A stretch of 64,000 nt of DNA from NCBI RefSeq assembly GCF_017114945.1, contig NZ_JABXKQ010000183.1, positions 1 to 64,000 of the forward strand, written 5' to 3'. Of this stretch, positions 46,919-56,300 are shown piece after piece (the stretch's first letter is position 1; each line of letters starts with the position of its first letter). Below the pieces are notes generated by a model. That model was not told the DNA's origin, ran no database searches, and was given only the letters and a program-made list of their open reading frames with translations. Both the position numbers and the translations under genes were made by a program. The DNA is from Nostoc sp. JL34. GTDB lineage: Bacteria; Cyanobacteriota; Cyanobacteriia; Cyanobacteriales; Nostocaceae.

Positions 46919-48010
46919 TTAATTTTTAATTTCCCTAATGCTTCGCCATTTCCCCAACCAGCTTAACAGGTCTCGTTCACTGATGGGTTGTTTGCGAGAT
47001 TGTAGCTTTAAAACTGCATCTAGTTCTGCTGCACTTGCGCCTGTTTTTTCTATCCAAAAATTGATCAAGGCTTCACGTTCTAAAAGTACTTGCCCTAATC
47101 CCAAGGCTTTTTGGAGTTGTAGTTGTTCTTGTTTACCCACCATCTCTACAACAAAGTCGCTGGTATCAGCTTTCTGCAAGACTCCGGCTAAAGCTTGGAT
47201 GTATGCCGAGCTATTATCTACAACTGGTGTATCTAAAGCTACTGGCTTCCCAAAGCGGCGATTCTGCGCCCAAACTAGCACTAATAGCAGAATACCTACC
47301 TGCACCAATATTGGAAGTAAAGGAGTTTTAGCAAAAAAACTAGATAAATCTCCTTCATTTTCTTTCTTTCTGACATCGGCATCTTTATAGCCATGAATGT
47401 ATTCATCGACAAAGACTGTGTTACTTTTTTCAGTTATTAAACTGGCTAGATACTGGAAATTACTTAAATTATCTTGGTAAGCGTTGGCAGCTAAATAAGG
47501 AGTGGTAGAAAAAATCACCTTTCCTTGTTTGTAATTTTCTTTCCAGACAACAGCACCAAAGCGATCGCCTAAATCAACTTGCTGGGAGTTAGCTTTTTTA
47601 TATCGTCTACGTGTATCAATTTTAATATCACCTTGAGGAGATTTCTGCATAGTGCTAAACTCCGCTTCTGTAACCCGCGCCTTCGCACCCAAAATTACCA
47701 AAGTATTCCCTTTCTCTACCCATTCCCGCTCTTGACTATCCAGTATCGTCTCCCTTGGATAGCCCCCTACTTGTAGCAAGGTAACTGGGCTGTTTTCTGG
47801 CTGAATATCACTCAAAGGCTTTTGCCAGCGCTTGATAGAAGTTCCCTGCTGTTGCATAAAAGCATACCAAGCACCATAGCCATCAGGAGCGCGGTTATAA
47901 GTAGAACCAGTGTTAATTTTAGTATTATTGGGAGCCGCGAACAAACTAAGTAAAACGATCGCAGCGAGTGCGATCGCTCCCATCCAAGCAAGGCGATTTG
48001 AACGTTTCAT
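46919..48010 (-). CDS. DUF4350 domain membrane protein
   Basis: A 363-aa protein with one membrane span near the N-terminus (about residues 9-26, IALAAIVLLSLFAA) and a second near 233-248 (ILVQVGILLLVLVWAQNRRFGK). Between them is a periplasm-facing domain with YNRAPDGYGAWYAFMQQQG near residue 40 and VDEYIHGY near 205, as in DUF4350. The last ~110 residues are cytosolic. DUF4350 genes commonly accompany MoxR and DUF58 genes, as here. The function of the family is not known. Confidence 0.82.
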   Translation of the reverse strand: MKRSNRLAWMGAIALAAIVLLSLFAAPNNTKINTGSTYNRAPDGYGAWYAFMQQQGTSIKRWQKPLSDIQPENSPVTLLQVGGYPRETILDSQEREWVEKGNTLVILGAKARVTEAEFSTMQKSPQGDIKIDTRRRYKKANSQQVDLGDRFGAVVWKENYKQGKVIFSTTPYLAANAYQDNLSNFQYLASLITEKSNTVFVDEYIHGYKDADVRKKENEGDLSSFFAKTPLLPILVQVGILLLVLVWAQNRRFGKPVALDTPVVDNSSAYIQALAGVLQKADTSDFVVEMVGKQEQLQLQKALGLGQVLLEREALINFWIEKTGASAAELDAVLKLQSRKQPISERDLLSWLGKWRSIREIKN

Positions 48011-48137
48011 TTTTGTCGGTTAAAATCGTTATTGAATATGATAAGTGTTAATGTTTACCTGTTTTTAACTATAGTCAAAAATATAACGTAATTCCATTTT
48101 TGGATGGTCACTTTGTCAATATTTGGCTGTCAAATTG

Positions 48138-48155
48138 ACTTTTCAAACATCCTCT
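48138..48155. repeat. Isolated copy of a MITE end
   Basis: ACTTTTCAAACATCCTCT is the same terminal sequence found at both ends of the 49858-50097 element. A degenerate second copy (GACTTTTTAAACATTCT) starts near 48176. It may be a solo end left by a past event. Confidence 0.55.
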
Positions 48156-48297
48156 AAAACTCTACCTTTTTGTTGACTTTTTAAACATTCTAAAAAAACA
48201 GTAAGATCCGTGGTTTTTGTTGCCGGCTCTCAATTTTTTCTTTGAGTATGCGATTGGCTGTCTGTTGTCCCAATAGATTTGCTTGAAAACTAACGCC

Positions 48298-49344
48298 CTA
48301 AGCCCGATCGCAATACACTTCACCAAAGCTATGATCCGTATGAATCTCAATCACTAAATCAACCGCTGTTGCATCTTTTACCAACGGTTTGATGAATAAT
48401 TGCGGGTGAAGCGATCGCCAAAAATAATTGACAAATTGCTCTATCTCTGAATTGCTCATCCCCGACTTTCCCGCAGCAATCATTTGCTGTTCTGCCTGTT
48501 TACGCCACTCCAAAGAACAGCGGTAATCGGTGGGATACAGCACAATTAAGCTGTCCAATCGCTCCCACAGTGGTAGGTAACCGTGGAGGCGAAGATTCAG
48601 ATCGCGGGCAAATGCTCTATCTTCATCTGTGACAATTGGCGGTGGTGCGGTATCAAATAAATCTGGGTCGATTGGTCGCACACCCACAAACCAACCTTCA
48701 AATAGTACAATATCTATGTTTGTGACGGTTTCTGGGGTAGTGCGATCGCCAGCACCTCCATAAGCAGATTTATCAAAGCGGGGAAGCATCACTGGACTTT
48801 GGAACTGACGGATTTGATCTAGTACATTTAAGCCTAAATCGATATCGTGGGTTCCTGGTGGCCCGCGCCAAATCAAGCGGGGATCTTGCTGTGTTAGGAG
48901 TAAGCGATCGCTGTAAGTTTTATATAAGTCATCCAAAGACAAACTCACAGTCTGGTATCCCAACTGATCGAGAATCAAGCTGAGAACCTTAGACATTGTG
49001 GTTTTACCAGTGCCTTGTCCTCCCAATATTCCTTGAATCAGAGGGCGTTCCAACTGTTGGCGCTGCGATGCTAATTTGATCCCCAAAGGCAGCCACAAGT
49101 CCCACAAAACTTGTAACATTTCCTTGGGTTCGATTTGGATGGTAGTTTGGCAGAATTGACTAAAAGCTGGGAAGACAGATTTTAGTAAATGCGATCGCCT
49201 TTCTATCACTTCATCAACATTTTCTGGTGTGATCCCAAAAGCTTTTGCCCTTAACTTATCTGCCAGCGCAGCAACTCTAGCTTGCTGCTGCCAAGTTTCC
49301 CCCACCGCATCCGTTGCCAAAATTTCATCCAGCCACAAATTCAT
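48298..49344 (-). CDS. D-glycerate 3-kinase (plant/cyanobacterial type)
   Basis: A 348-aa P-loop kinase that phosphorylates D-glycerate to 3-phosphoglycerate, the last step of photorespiration. The P-loop is GILGGQGTGKTT (about 107-118). The family segments LSLDDLYKTYSDR (about 135-147), WRGPPGTHDIDLG (about 160-172), LPRFDKSAYGGAGDR and LFEGWFVGVRP (about 215-225) follow in the order seen in plant GLYK and the related YGR205W-type ATP-binding proteins. It is cytosolic. The Ycf20-like gene starts upstream on the same strand and ends 15 bp before this start, so the two may be cotranscribed. Confidence 0.85.
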   Translation of the reverse strand: MNLWLDEILATDAVGETWQQQARVAALADKLRAKAFGITPENVDEVIERRSHLLKSVFPAFSQFCQTTIQIEPKEMLQVLWDLWLPLGIKLASQRQQLERPLIQGILGGQGTGKTTMSKVLSLILDQLGYQTVSLSLDDLYKTYSDRLLLTQQDPRLIWRGPPGTHDIDLGLNVLDQIRQFQSPVMLPRFDKSAYGGAGDRTTPETVTNIDIVLFEGWFVGVRPIDPDLFDTAPPPIVTDEDRAFARDLNLRLHGYLPLWERLDSLIVLYPTDYRCSLEWRKQAEQQMIAAGKSGMSNSEIEQFVNYFWRSLHPQLFIKPLVKDATAVDLVIEIHTDHSFGEVYCDRA

Positions 49345-49359
49345 AAATTCCCCATCTCC

Positions 49360-49695
49360 CTACGATCCCAGCTTAAAGGCTTCGAGAAACAGGCTGTAGG
49401 TGAAACCAACTTTTAGGAGATTGAGTGAGTCTATCAAAAGCGATCGCCTTGACAAAAAGCTGCGACTATAAAATATCCTGCTAGTAATTTCCGTCAACAG
49501 GACTAAAAAACCAGCTACCACAATGTCTAATTGTGCCTGTTGTCCAGCCGTCGTGGAAACTGCGTTTCCTAGAAAAAAACCGAACAAAAAACTAATTATC
49601 AGCAACGATAGCCGCCGCCAAGGATTTAAAAACCATTGCCCTAAACGTGTAGCAATGGCATCGAACAAGTTATTGAGACGAGTATTTTGCATCAA
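49360..49695 (-). CDS. Ycf20-like (DUF565) membrane protein
   Basis: A 111-aa protein with TRLNNLFDAIATRLGQWFLNPWRRLSL at the start (residues 4-30), then two hydrophobic stretches (about 30-45, LLIISFLFGFFLGN, and about 57-70) and a weaker C-terminal one. This is the DUF565/Ycf20 pattern of cyanobacteria and plastids. Plant Ycf20-type proteins have been linked to thermal dissipation, but the cyanobacterial role is not settled. It is probably a thylakoid or plasma membrane protein, about 15 bp ahead of the glycerate kinase gene. Confidence 0.8.
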   Translation of the reverse strand: MMQNTRLNNLFDAIATRLGQWFLNPWRRLSLLIISFLFGFFLGNAVSTTAGQQAQLDIVVAGFLVLLTEITSRIFYSRSFLSRRSLLIDSLNLLKVGFTYSLFLEAFKLGS

Positions 49696-49744
49696 AGGGA
49701 CTTCTGTGGAAAAGTCAAGATATCTTGAAATACATATATCTTAA

Positions 49745-50489
49745 GGAGGATATTGGTTTTAGCATCAACTTGTTTGTTAATATTATAAATATCTACTGGC
49801 TTCCAGTGTTTATTCAAATTTGCCCATCTTATCATCTTCAGAGAAGTACAGTTTCTTAGAGGATGTTTGAAAAGTATAAATATTTAGTTTGATCCCCACA
49901 AGTAAGCCTTAAGAAGGGGGAAAATCATTCAATTTCTCCTTTTTCAGGGATTTAGTACTTTAAGCGGTTTCCTGGCTTGTATGCCTATGGGGAAGCAAGC
50001 TCCGCCTATCGTCTCCCAACAGGAGAAGGAACTGGCGTTAATTTAGGATGATCTGCAATCACTTGCCATATCACCAGACACTTTCCAAACATCCTCTTAA
50101 AAGATGGCTTTTCATAGCAGAAGATAAAATATACCACTTAGATTTATCTGAGGTTTGGCAAAGGACGCCTTGTTGAGGCCGCTAGCGGTTTCAGAAAACT
50201 TTTATTTTTTTATACAAATGAACTGGTTGGCTCGGTATCAAATTTTCTTGTTTTTATCCAAGCCTACGGTTAAAATCCGAAGCAATGGGTGTCTGTATCC
50301 CTTCCTGAACAAACATCAAAGAAATTATTTCCTCCAAATATTTTCTCATCAAAATGATATTTATAATACATTCGTGTCCCTAATTTTAGGAAAGCCTATA
50401 TTAGGCTAATTTGTACGATTGCCTTTTGGGATAATAGGCTACTATTTGGTCAAGCCTAGACAAAATATTTATTTCTAATAACTATCAAT
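49745..50489. other. Intergenic region holding a MITE-like element
   Basis: A 745-bp gap between divergent genes with no convincing ORF. The centre (49858-50097) is an element with inverted ends, listed separately. The frame at 50155-50409 looks like translated AT-rich non-coding DNA. The last 80 bp presumably carry the lipoprotein promoter. Confidence 0.5.
49858..50097. mobile_element. MITE-like element with 18-bp terminal inverted repeats
   Basis: AGAGGATGTTTGAAAAGT (49858-49875) is inverted at 50080-50097 as ACTTTCCAAACATCCTCT, with one mismatch. The 240-bp body has no transposase frame. Target-site duplication is unclear. A third copy of the end lies at 48138-48155. Probably a non-autonomous element moved by a transposase encoded elsewhere. 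Confidence 0.65.
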
Positions 50490-51125
50490 ATGAAATCTTC
50501 AGTGTATCGTAACGTCGGTGTTACAGCTTCTTGCTTGGGACTGCTTGTTGCTTTGGTGGGATGCTTTGGAGTGAGCGTATCCTTTGAGTCCACAAACCCA
50601 GATACATCTTCACAAGTACCAACTGAAACTACCCAGTGGGAAACAAGTTCATCTACACCTGTTTTACCTGAAAAAGGTATTTCCGCTAGTCTATCTACTC
50701 CAGCAGCTACCCCAACCAATCAAGTAGAACATAGCAGTAAAGAGAATACTTATCCTGTCTTGGCAGATCGTGATAAATCAGCAAGCAAAGCCAACAATCA
50801 AGGGACTTTGCGAATGAGCAATCAAACAAATCAGCCTGTGCGGCTGGCTCTACTGGCACGACAGTCGGTAGCAAAAGGCTCTGGTACTAAAAAGACTAAC
50901 TATGATGTACCGGCACATTGGGATTTTGCTCCTCAAGAAGGTAGTGATAAGGGAATGATTCTATCCTTACCTCAGAATAATTTAAAGCTGGAGAAGGGAG
51001 ATATTTTAGTTGCTTTTGCACAAGATGGTTCCCGTCGTTACTGGGGCCCCTATGTTGTCGGCGAAACTCAATTACCTAAGTGGAATTCCCAAAACAGAGA
51101 ATGGCAACTAGTGCTGACTCAATAA
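50490..51125 (+). CDS. Hypothetical lipoprotein
   Basis: A 211-aa protein. The N-terminus is a signal peptide with a lipobox-like end (LLVALVGC, Cys near residue 25). A long Ser/Thr/Pro-rich linker (about 30-100) leads to a compact C-terminal domain (about 105-211) containing LRMSNQTNQPVRLALLARQS, VPAHWDFAPQEG and LVAFAQDGSRRYWGPYVVGE. I do not recognise the family; the C-terminal domain looks beta-rich and is likely periplasmic. It stands alone, ahead of the glycosyltransferase gene by about 200 bp. Confidence 0.7.
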   Translation: MKSSVYRNVGVTASCLGLLVALVGCFGVSVSFESTNPDTSSQVPTETTQWETSSSTPVLPEKGISASLSTPAATPTNQVEHSSKENTYPVLADRDKSASKANNQGTLRMSNQTNQPVRLALLARQSVAKGSGTKKTNYDVPAHWDFAPQEGSDKGMILSLPQNNLKLEKGDILVAFAQDGSRRYWGPYVVGETQLPKWNSQNREWQLVLTQ

Positions 51126-51158
51126 ATAGTGCTGAGTATTAAGTACGGAAGCAATTTT

Positions 51159-51218
51159 TGTAGGGTGAGCATTGTTTACCCTTCGCTCAAACGTTTATTT
51201 TTACATGCCTACCCTACA
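51159..51218. repeat. Palindromic TGTAGGG repeat
   Basis: TGTAGGGTGAGCAT at the left and ATGCCTACCCTACA at the right form an imperfect inverted repeat of about 60 bp overall. This is a palindrome type common between cyanobacterial genes. Between two + strand genes it could stabilise or terminate the lipoprotein transcript. Confidence 0.6.
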
Positions 51219-51330
51219 GTTGGTAAAGTGTTGAGTAATGAGTAGAGGAAAATTGTTGAATTGACAACTCCGAAGAACAAAAGATAGATAACCAACGACT
51301 ATTGATTAGTGATTGTTGACTATTGACTAA

Positions 51331-53265
51331 ATGAGAATGAAATTGAGTGTTAAGCGCACTGTTGATCAGTGGTTCAACAAAATAGCAAAAAATCCAGCCC
51401 TGAGTGTAACTGTATCAATTTTGTGGTTGATATTGATTTGCTGGGTAGCTTTTGGGTGGAATTTGGGCAACATTGGCTTGATTGATGAGACAGAACCGCT
51501 GTTTGCCGAAGCTTCCCGCCAGATGTTAGTCACAGGTGATTGGATAACCCCATTTTTCGATGGTGAGACTCGTTTCGATAAACCTGCTTTAATTTACTGG
51601 TGTCAGGCGATCGCATATTACGTGATTGGGGTGAATGAGTGGGCAGTACGCCTTCCTTCCGCGATCGCAGCCTTCGGTTTGGTTTGTTTCGGTTTTTACA
51701 CCATCCAGTGGTATCTGGCTAAACAAGACGAATTAGAGCAAGTTTCACGTCCTACTCGCCGCTACTTAATATCTTTTATAGCAGCAGCCCTTATGGCACT
51801 CAATCCTGAAACCATTATTTGGGCGAGAACGGGTGTCTCTGATATGCTACTTACCGGATGTATGGCATCAGGCTTATTATGTTTTTTTCTAGGGTACGCA
51901 GGGAAGGAAGGGAGTAGGGAGCAGGGAGCAGAGGGAGCAGGGGAGCAGAGGGGCAGGGGAGCAGAATTAATAACCAATGCCCAATCCCCCATGCCTCATG
52001 CCCTATTCCCGAATAAGTGGTACTTAGCTTTTTATGTGCTGATTGCTGGCGCAATTTTGACTAAAGGGCCAGTGGGAATTGTCTTACCAGGGTTAATTAT
52101 TGCCGCCTTTTTGCTTTACGTGGGAAAGGTGCGAGAGGTGTTGCGGGAAATGCGCCTCTTCGTAGGTATACTGATAATTCTAGTTTTGTCAGTGCCTTGG
52201 TATGCTTTAGTAATTTGGCGCAATGGCTGGAATTATATTAATGCCTTTTTTGGTTATCACAACCTGGAACGCTTTACAGAAGTAGTTAATGGTCACTCAG
52301 CACCTTGGTATTTTTACTTTTTAGTGGTGCTACTGGGTTTTGCGCCCTACTCAGTGTATTTACCAGCCTCTATAGTCAAATTAAAGTTTTGGCAGCGATC
52401 GCATTGGCGATCCCTTGAACGTTTTCAGCAATTTGGTTTATTTGCCTGGTTCTGGTTTGCTAGTGTCTTTGGCTTTTTTAGCATTGCTGTTACCAAACTC
52501 CCTAGCTATGTATTGCCTTTAATGCCAGCCGCCGCAATCCTGGTAGCCCTTTTGTGGAGCGACCTTTTCCCAGATTCAAAGACACAGCAAACAATTTCTG
52601 TTTCTTCTTCTCCCACTCCTCCTATCCCGTCCTCACTCGTCTGGAGTGGTTGGGTGAATGTAGTGTTCTTGTCATTTTTGGCAACAGCACTGCTTAATAT
52701 AACCCATATATTAGGTACTGATCCAGCGATAAGTAACTTCCACGAACTAATTCAACAATCTGGTTTACCAGTAATAGCGGGTATAATTTGGCTAGTTTGT
52801 GCTGTTTTAGTTGCAGGTTTATTACTGAGTCGCCGCTGGAACTACATTATCAGTATTAATTTAATCGGGTTTGTGGCGTTTATAATTTTTGTCTTAACGC
52901 CTGCTTCATTCTTTATTGATCGAGAACGTCAATTACCCTTAAGGGAATTGTCTGCGATCATCCTAGAAGCAAAACAACCAAATGAAGAATTAATCATGCT
53001 TGGCTTCAAAAAGCCTAGTGTAGTATTTTACAGCCACATTCACGTAAATTACTTAAGATTTCCCCAAGAGGCGATAGAGCATATTCAAAACCAGGCTGCC
53101 AAGGGACTACAACCTCCCTCACTGCTGCTGTTGGCTGAACAGAAAAAGTTTTTGCAAATGGACTTACAGCCAGATGATTACAAGAGTTTATCGACCAAGG
53201 GTGCTTATAACTTGGTTCGAGTTCCTTTTAAGAAAAAGAAAAATGAAAAAATAGACATATCATAA
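51331..53265 (+). CDS. GT39/ArnT-like glycosyltransferase, polytopic membrane protein
   Basis: A 644-aa integral membrane glycosyltransferase of the PMT/ArnT superfamily, which moves sugars from lipid-linked donors. After the first span comes the family motif GLIDETEPLFAEASRQM (acidic DE pair near 54) and DGETRFDKPALIYW. About ten further spans follow, then a soluble C-terminal domain (about 530-644) with LIMLGFKKPSVVFYSHIHVNY. A G-rich repeat insertion (about residues 190-225) lies in a loop between spans. The gene is convergent with the CBS/PAS kinase, with a strong hairpin between them. Acceptor and sugar are unknown. Confidence 0.87.
   Translation: MRMKLSVKRTVDQWFNKIAKNPALSVTVSILWLILICWVAFGWNLGNIGLIDETEPLFAEASRQMLVTGDWITPFFDGETRFDKPALIYWCQAIAYYVIGVNEWAVRLPSAIAAFGLVCFGFYTIQWYLAKQDELEQVSRPTRRYLISFIAAALMALNPETIIWARTGVSDMLLTGCMASGLLCFFLGYAGKEGSREQGAEGAGEQRGRGAELITNAQSPMPHALFPNKWYLAFYVLIAGAILTKGPVGIVLPGLIIAAFLLYVGKVREVLREMRLFVGILIILVLSVPWYALVIWRNGWNYINAFFGYHNLERFTEVVNGHSAPWYFYFLVVLLGFAPYSVYLPASIVKLKFWQRSHWRSLERFQQFGLFAWFWFASVFGFFSIAVTKLPSYVLPLMPAAAILVALLWSDLFPDSKTQQTISVSSSPTPPIPSSLVWSGWVNVVFLSFLATALLNITHILGTDPAISNFHELIQQSGLPVIAGIIWLVCAVLVAGLLLSRRWNYIISINLIGFVAFIIFVLTPASFFIDRERQLPLRELSAIILEAKQPNEELIMLGFKKPSVVFYSHIHVNYLRFPQEAIEHIQNQAAKGLQPPSLLLLAEQKKFLQMDLQPDDYKSLSTKGAYNLVRVPFKKKKNEKIDIS
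51900..51985 (+). repeat. G-rich repeat insertion in the GT39 gene
   Basis: GGAGCAGGG-type units then a C-rich half, read in frame as REQGAEGAGEQRGRGAE and QSPMPHA between membrane spans. It is the fourth gene in this window (besides the two NRPS genes and two signalling genes) carrying the repeat family in its coding sequence. Confidence 0.7.
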
Positions 53266-53268
53266 ATT

Positions 53269-53326
53269 GTCATTAGTCATTAGTCATTTGTCCTTTGAGA
53301 ATAACTAATGACCAATGACTAATGAC
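53269..53326. terminator. Bidirectional hairpin between convergent genes
   Basis: GTCATTAGTCATTAGTCATT on the left pairs with AATGACCAATGACTAATGAC on the right (at most two mismatches), with a loop of about 14 nt. Each arm is a tandem run of GTCATTA heptamers. It lies between the GT39 stop and the kinase stop, so it can terminate both. There is no long T-run on either side. Confidence 0.6.
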
Positions 53327-53330
53327 CCCA

Positions 53331-56300
53331 TTAACATTTGCTATTGTAACCATTGACAGCTAAAGCTTGATTGATCTGGTTTAAGAGGTCTTCCATTGAT
53401 ATCGAGCGCGGTAATATTTGAGTAGCGATCGCACCAACAACAGTTTCTATCGATTCCAAACCATTCTTCTTCTGCTTGTCAATTTCCTTATAAGCTACCC
53501 CAGACTGGAAACTGCTTTCTGGGCGATTTAATCGCTGATTCAGTACCAAAATTGGTGGTAACTTTAAAGGTGAATCTCCCAATGTTTTTAGGGCTTTTAG
53601 CACGTCTTTGTGGATAGCGGATTCTCCTAAACAAATTAGCAGCAAGTCAACGCTTTCGTGGCGAATTTGTTGTAATACTTCTGCCCAACAGGGACTCATC
53701 GCCGCTTTGAAGCCTGCTGTTTGGAGGTACTGAATTAAAGCTTGGAACCACTCAGACCCCCGTTCGGCAGTTTCACTACTAATTGAGCAATTTTTTTCAG
53801 TCCGATAACCCTTAACTTGCTTGCGTCTTACCTGTGGAAAATCCCGCAGCATTGTCAAATCTACTACCAAGATGTTAGGAGGACAGCAAATACCAGAAGC
53901 AATTTGCAGTACTGATAGTAAAGGATCTGTTTTCTCGGTGCGACTGCTGTTGTCTTTAGCAAATGGTGTTAAGTAAGGAAATACAGATAGCCCTGGTATT
54001 TTAGAAGCTATTAGGGTAGTTGCAACATCGCAAGTAACCAGTGGGATAGCCGCTAAACGCGGATGCCCAATTAGTTGTTGCAAATAAATTTGGGCGGTGG
54101 TACTTTCCACATCTAGCAAAATAACATCAAACTGCCATACCCGCGCCAGAAGTTCTGCCTGATCTAGGTCATCTACTTCAATCACCCGGTGTTCTCGAAG
54201 TGAGGAGTGCGGATTGACCGATTCTAACTGGGGATTCACCAATCTGAGAATTCGTAGTGGGGTTTTAGTTGGGGTAATTGCACTGTTGTTTAACCCTAGC
54301 TGCGGAACTGTTTGTGCAGTACATAATTTTTCTAGAACTGGTGCTAAAACCTGATGCTCTACTGGCAAACTTAAGAAACCATCGGCTCGGTTAGCAAATG
54401 CTTGCTCCTTCTCGGCTCCCGTCGCCGTCACAATTACAGATATATGACGGGTTGCGGTGTCAGATTTCAGTAAAGTCAGCACATCCCAGCCTGATAACAG
54501 GGGTAGTAACGGATTCAAAAATATTGCTATTGGTTGCAAGCGCCGAGCTTTTTCGACTGCTTCTGTCCCCGATCGCGCAATCACTACCCGATATCCTAAA
54601 CCTTTGAGTTGTTCGGTCAAGTCTTCAATATATCTGGCTACTGCCTCGACTACCAAAACCAACCGTTGCGAACTAGCGGGATGATGCTGTGTGGGCGTAC
54701 TAACATGCTGACGGGCTGCTGTGGGGTTTTCTCGTGTTGGTTGGTATCGTGTTTCTTCGTCTTCTCCGATTCCCATATCTGGTTCCGAAAAGCCTGTTTT
54801 CGGGGGACTGGGCGGCAGCAGTAGTGTAAACTGGCTACCTTTCCCTTCACGAGATAAGAAGCTGACATCTCCTCCGTGGAGACGAGCCAAGGCGCGAGTT
54901 AATACCAGCCCCAAACCAGTGCCTTCAAATTGGCGGGTAAGGGGATTTTCTAGTTGTTGGAATTTTTGAAAGATTAAGTGTTGCTGGTGTTCAGGAATGC
55001 CAATACCTGTATCCCAAACTGTAAAGGCAATCCATCCTTCCCAACGACTCACCCGCAGCCCAATTTCACCAGATATTTCGGTGAATTTAAAGGCGTTGGA
55101 AAGTAGGTGTACTAGCATCTGGCGTAAGCGCAACTCATCTGCCACCATCTGATCTAAGCCTAGTTCAATGGAAAGACAGAATTGGGGAGCAGATGAACGG
55201 GCATTTGGAGGTGGTGAGGCAGATGTAGCTTTGGTAGTTTGAGTGTGGATAGCTCTGGCTTCCGATAGGGCGCGATCGCACACAGCACTAATTTTTACTG
55301 GCGTCAGTGTCAAATCCATTTGTCCCGTCTCCATGCGGGTCAAATCTAAAATGTCATTAACCACACTCATCAGGTGGCGTCCACTTTGATGAATCAGTCC
55401 CGCATAACGGGCTTGACGCTCGTTAAGTTCTCCCAACTGCTGATCCACCAGCAAGCGCGATAAGCCTAAAACGGCAGTTAAGGGAGTTTTGAGTTCATGA
55501 CTAATACAAGCTAAAAACTCGTCTTTCAACCGATTTAGTTGAATTAAATCGGCATTCTTTGCTGCTAATTCTTTACAAAGCTGCTGCTGTTCAGTGACAT
55601 CAGTAGCTAAGACCAACCACAAATCATCGCTGAGTGCAACCTCCTCTTCAGCACCCATAACTTTAAACTCAGGACTATCTAATGGAATCTTGGCAAACTG
55701 CCAGATTCGCTCTTGACCATTTTGCACTTCCACAACGCAGGTACAAGTACCCACCTGACTATCCAAATAGCAGCGACTGTATACAGCATCACCTGATGCT
55801 TCTTGCTGAGTCAGTTCTTCTTCACCACCATGCTCATTCTCCCTAGCATTGGGATGAACCTTGATTGTTCGTTGGGTGGCATATTCTGGTCTTTGGGAGA
55901 GGTTAGGGACAAGTATTGCCTCCACCTGTTGCCTAACTCCTTCTGGATCTTTTAAGGTTCCTAATTGCTGCCACCAGGCAGGATTTCGTGCTACCACCTC
56001 GCCAGTACCCGTTTGCAACATTAAAGGCCAAGGCAGTCTTTCCAGCAAGTGTACCAGTGGCTGGTGTTTCAATGACTTGGATGCATTTGGTGTCTGCACA
56101 CCAGCATCAGCAGACGACCTCTGGATGCCTGAACTTTGTAACCCAGCCATCCGTTCCTTAGCCAGCGATCGCAACAGGCGTGAACTATCCAGCAGCCCCA
56201 AATATCGACCATCAGAGTCAATCAGCGCCCAATCTAAGTTCTGGTGTTTTTCGGCTTGTGGATCGCCCAAGTGCAAGCTCAATTGCTCTACCCGCTCAGA

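Noticed and set aside
50155..50409. Frame of 84 codons in the region before the lipoprotein gene
   Set aside because: AT-rich composition, no clear ribosome-binding site, and no recognisable protein pattern.
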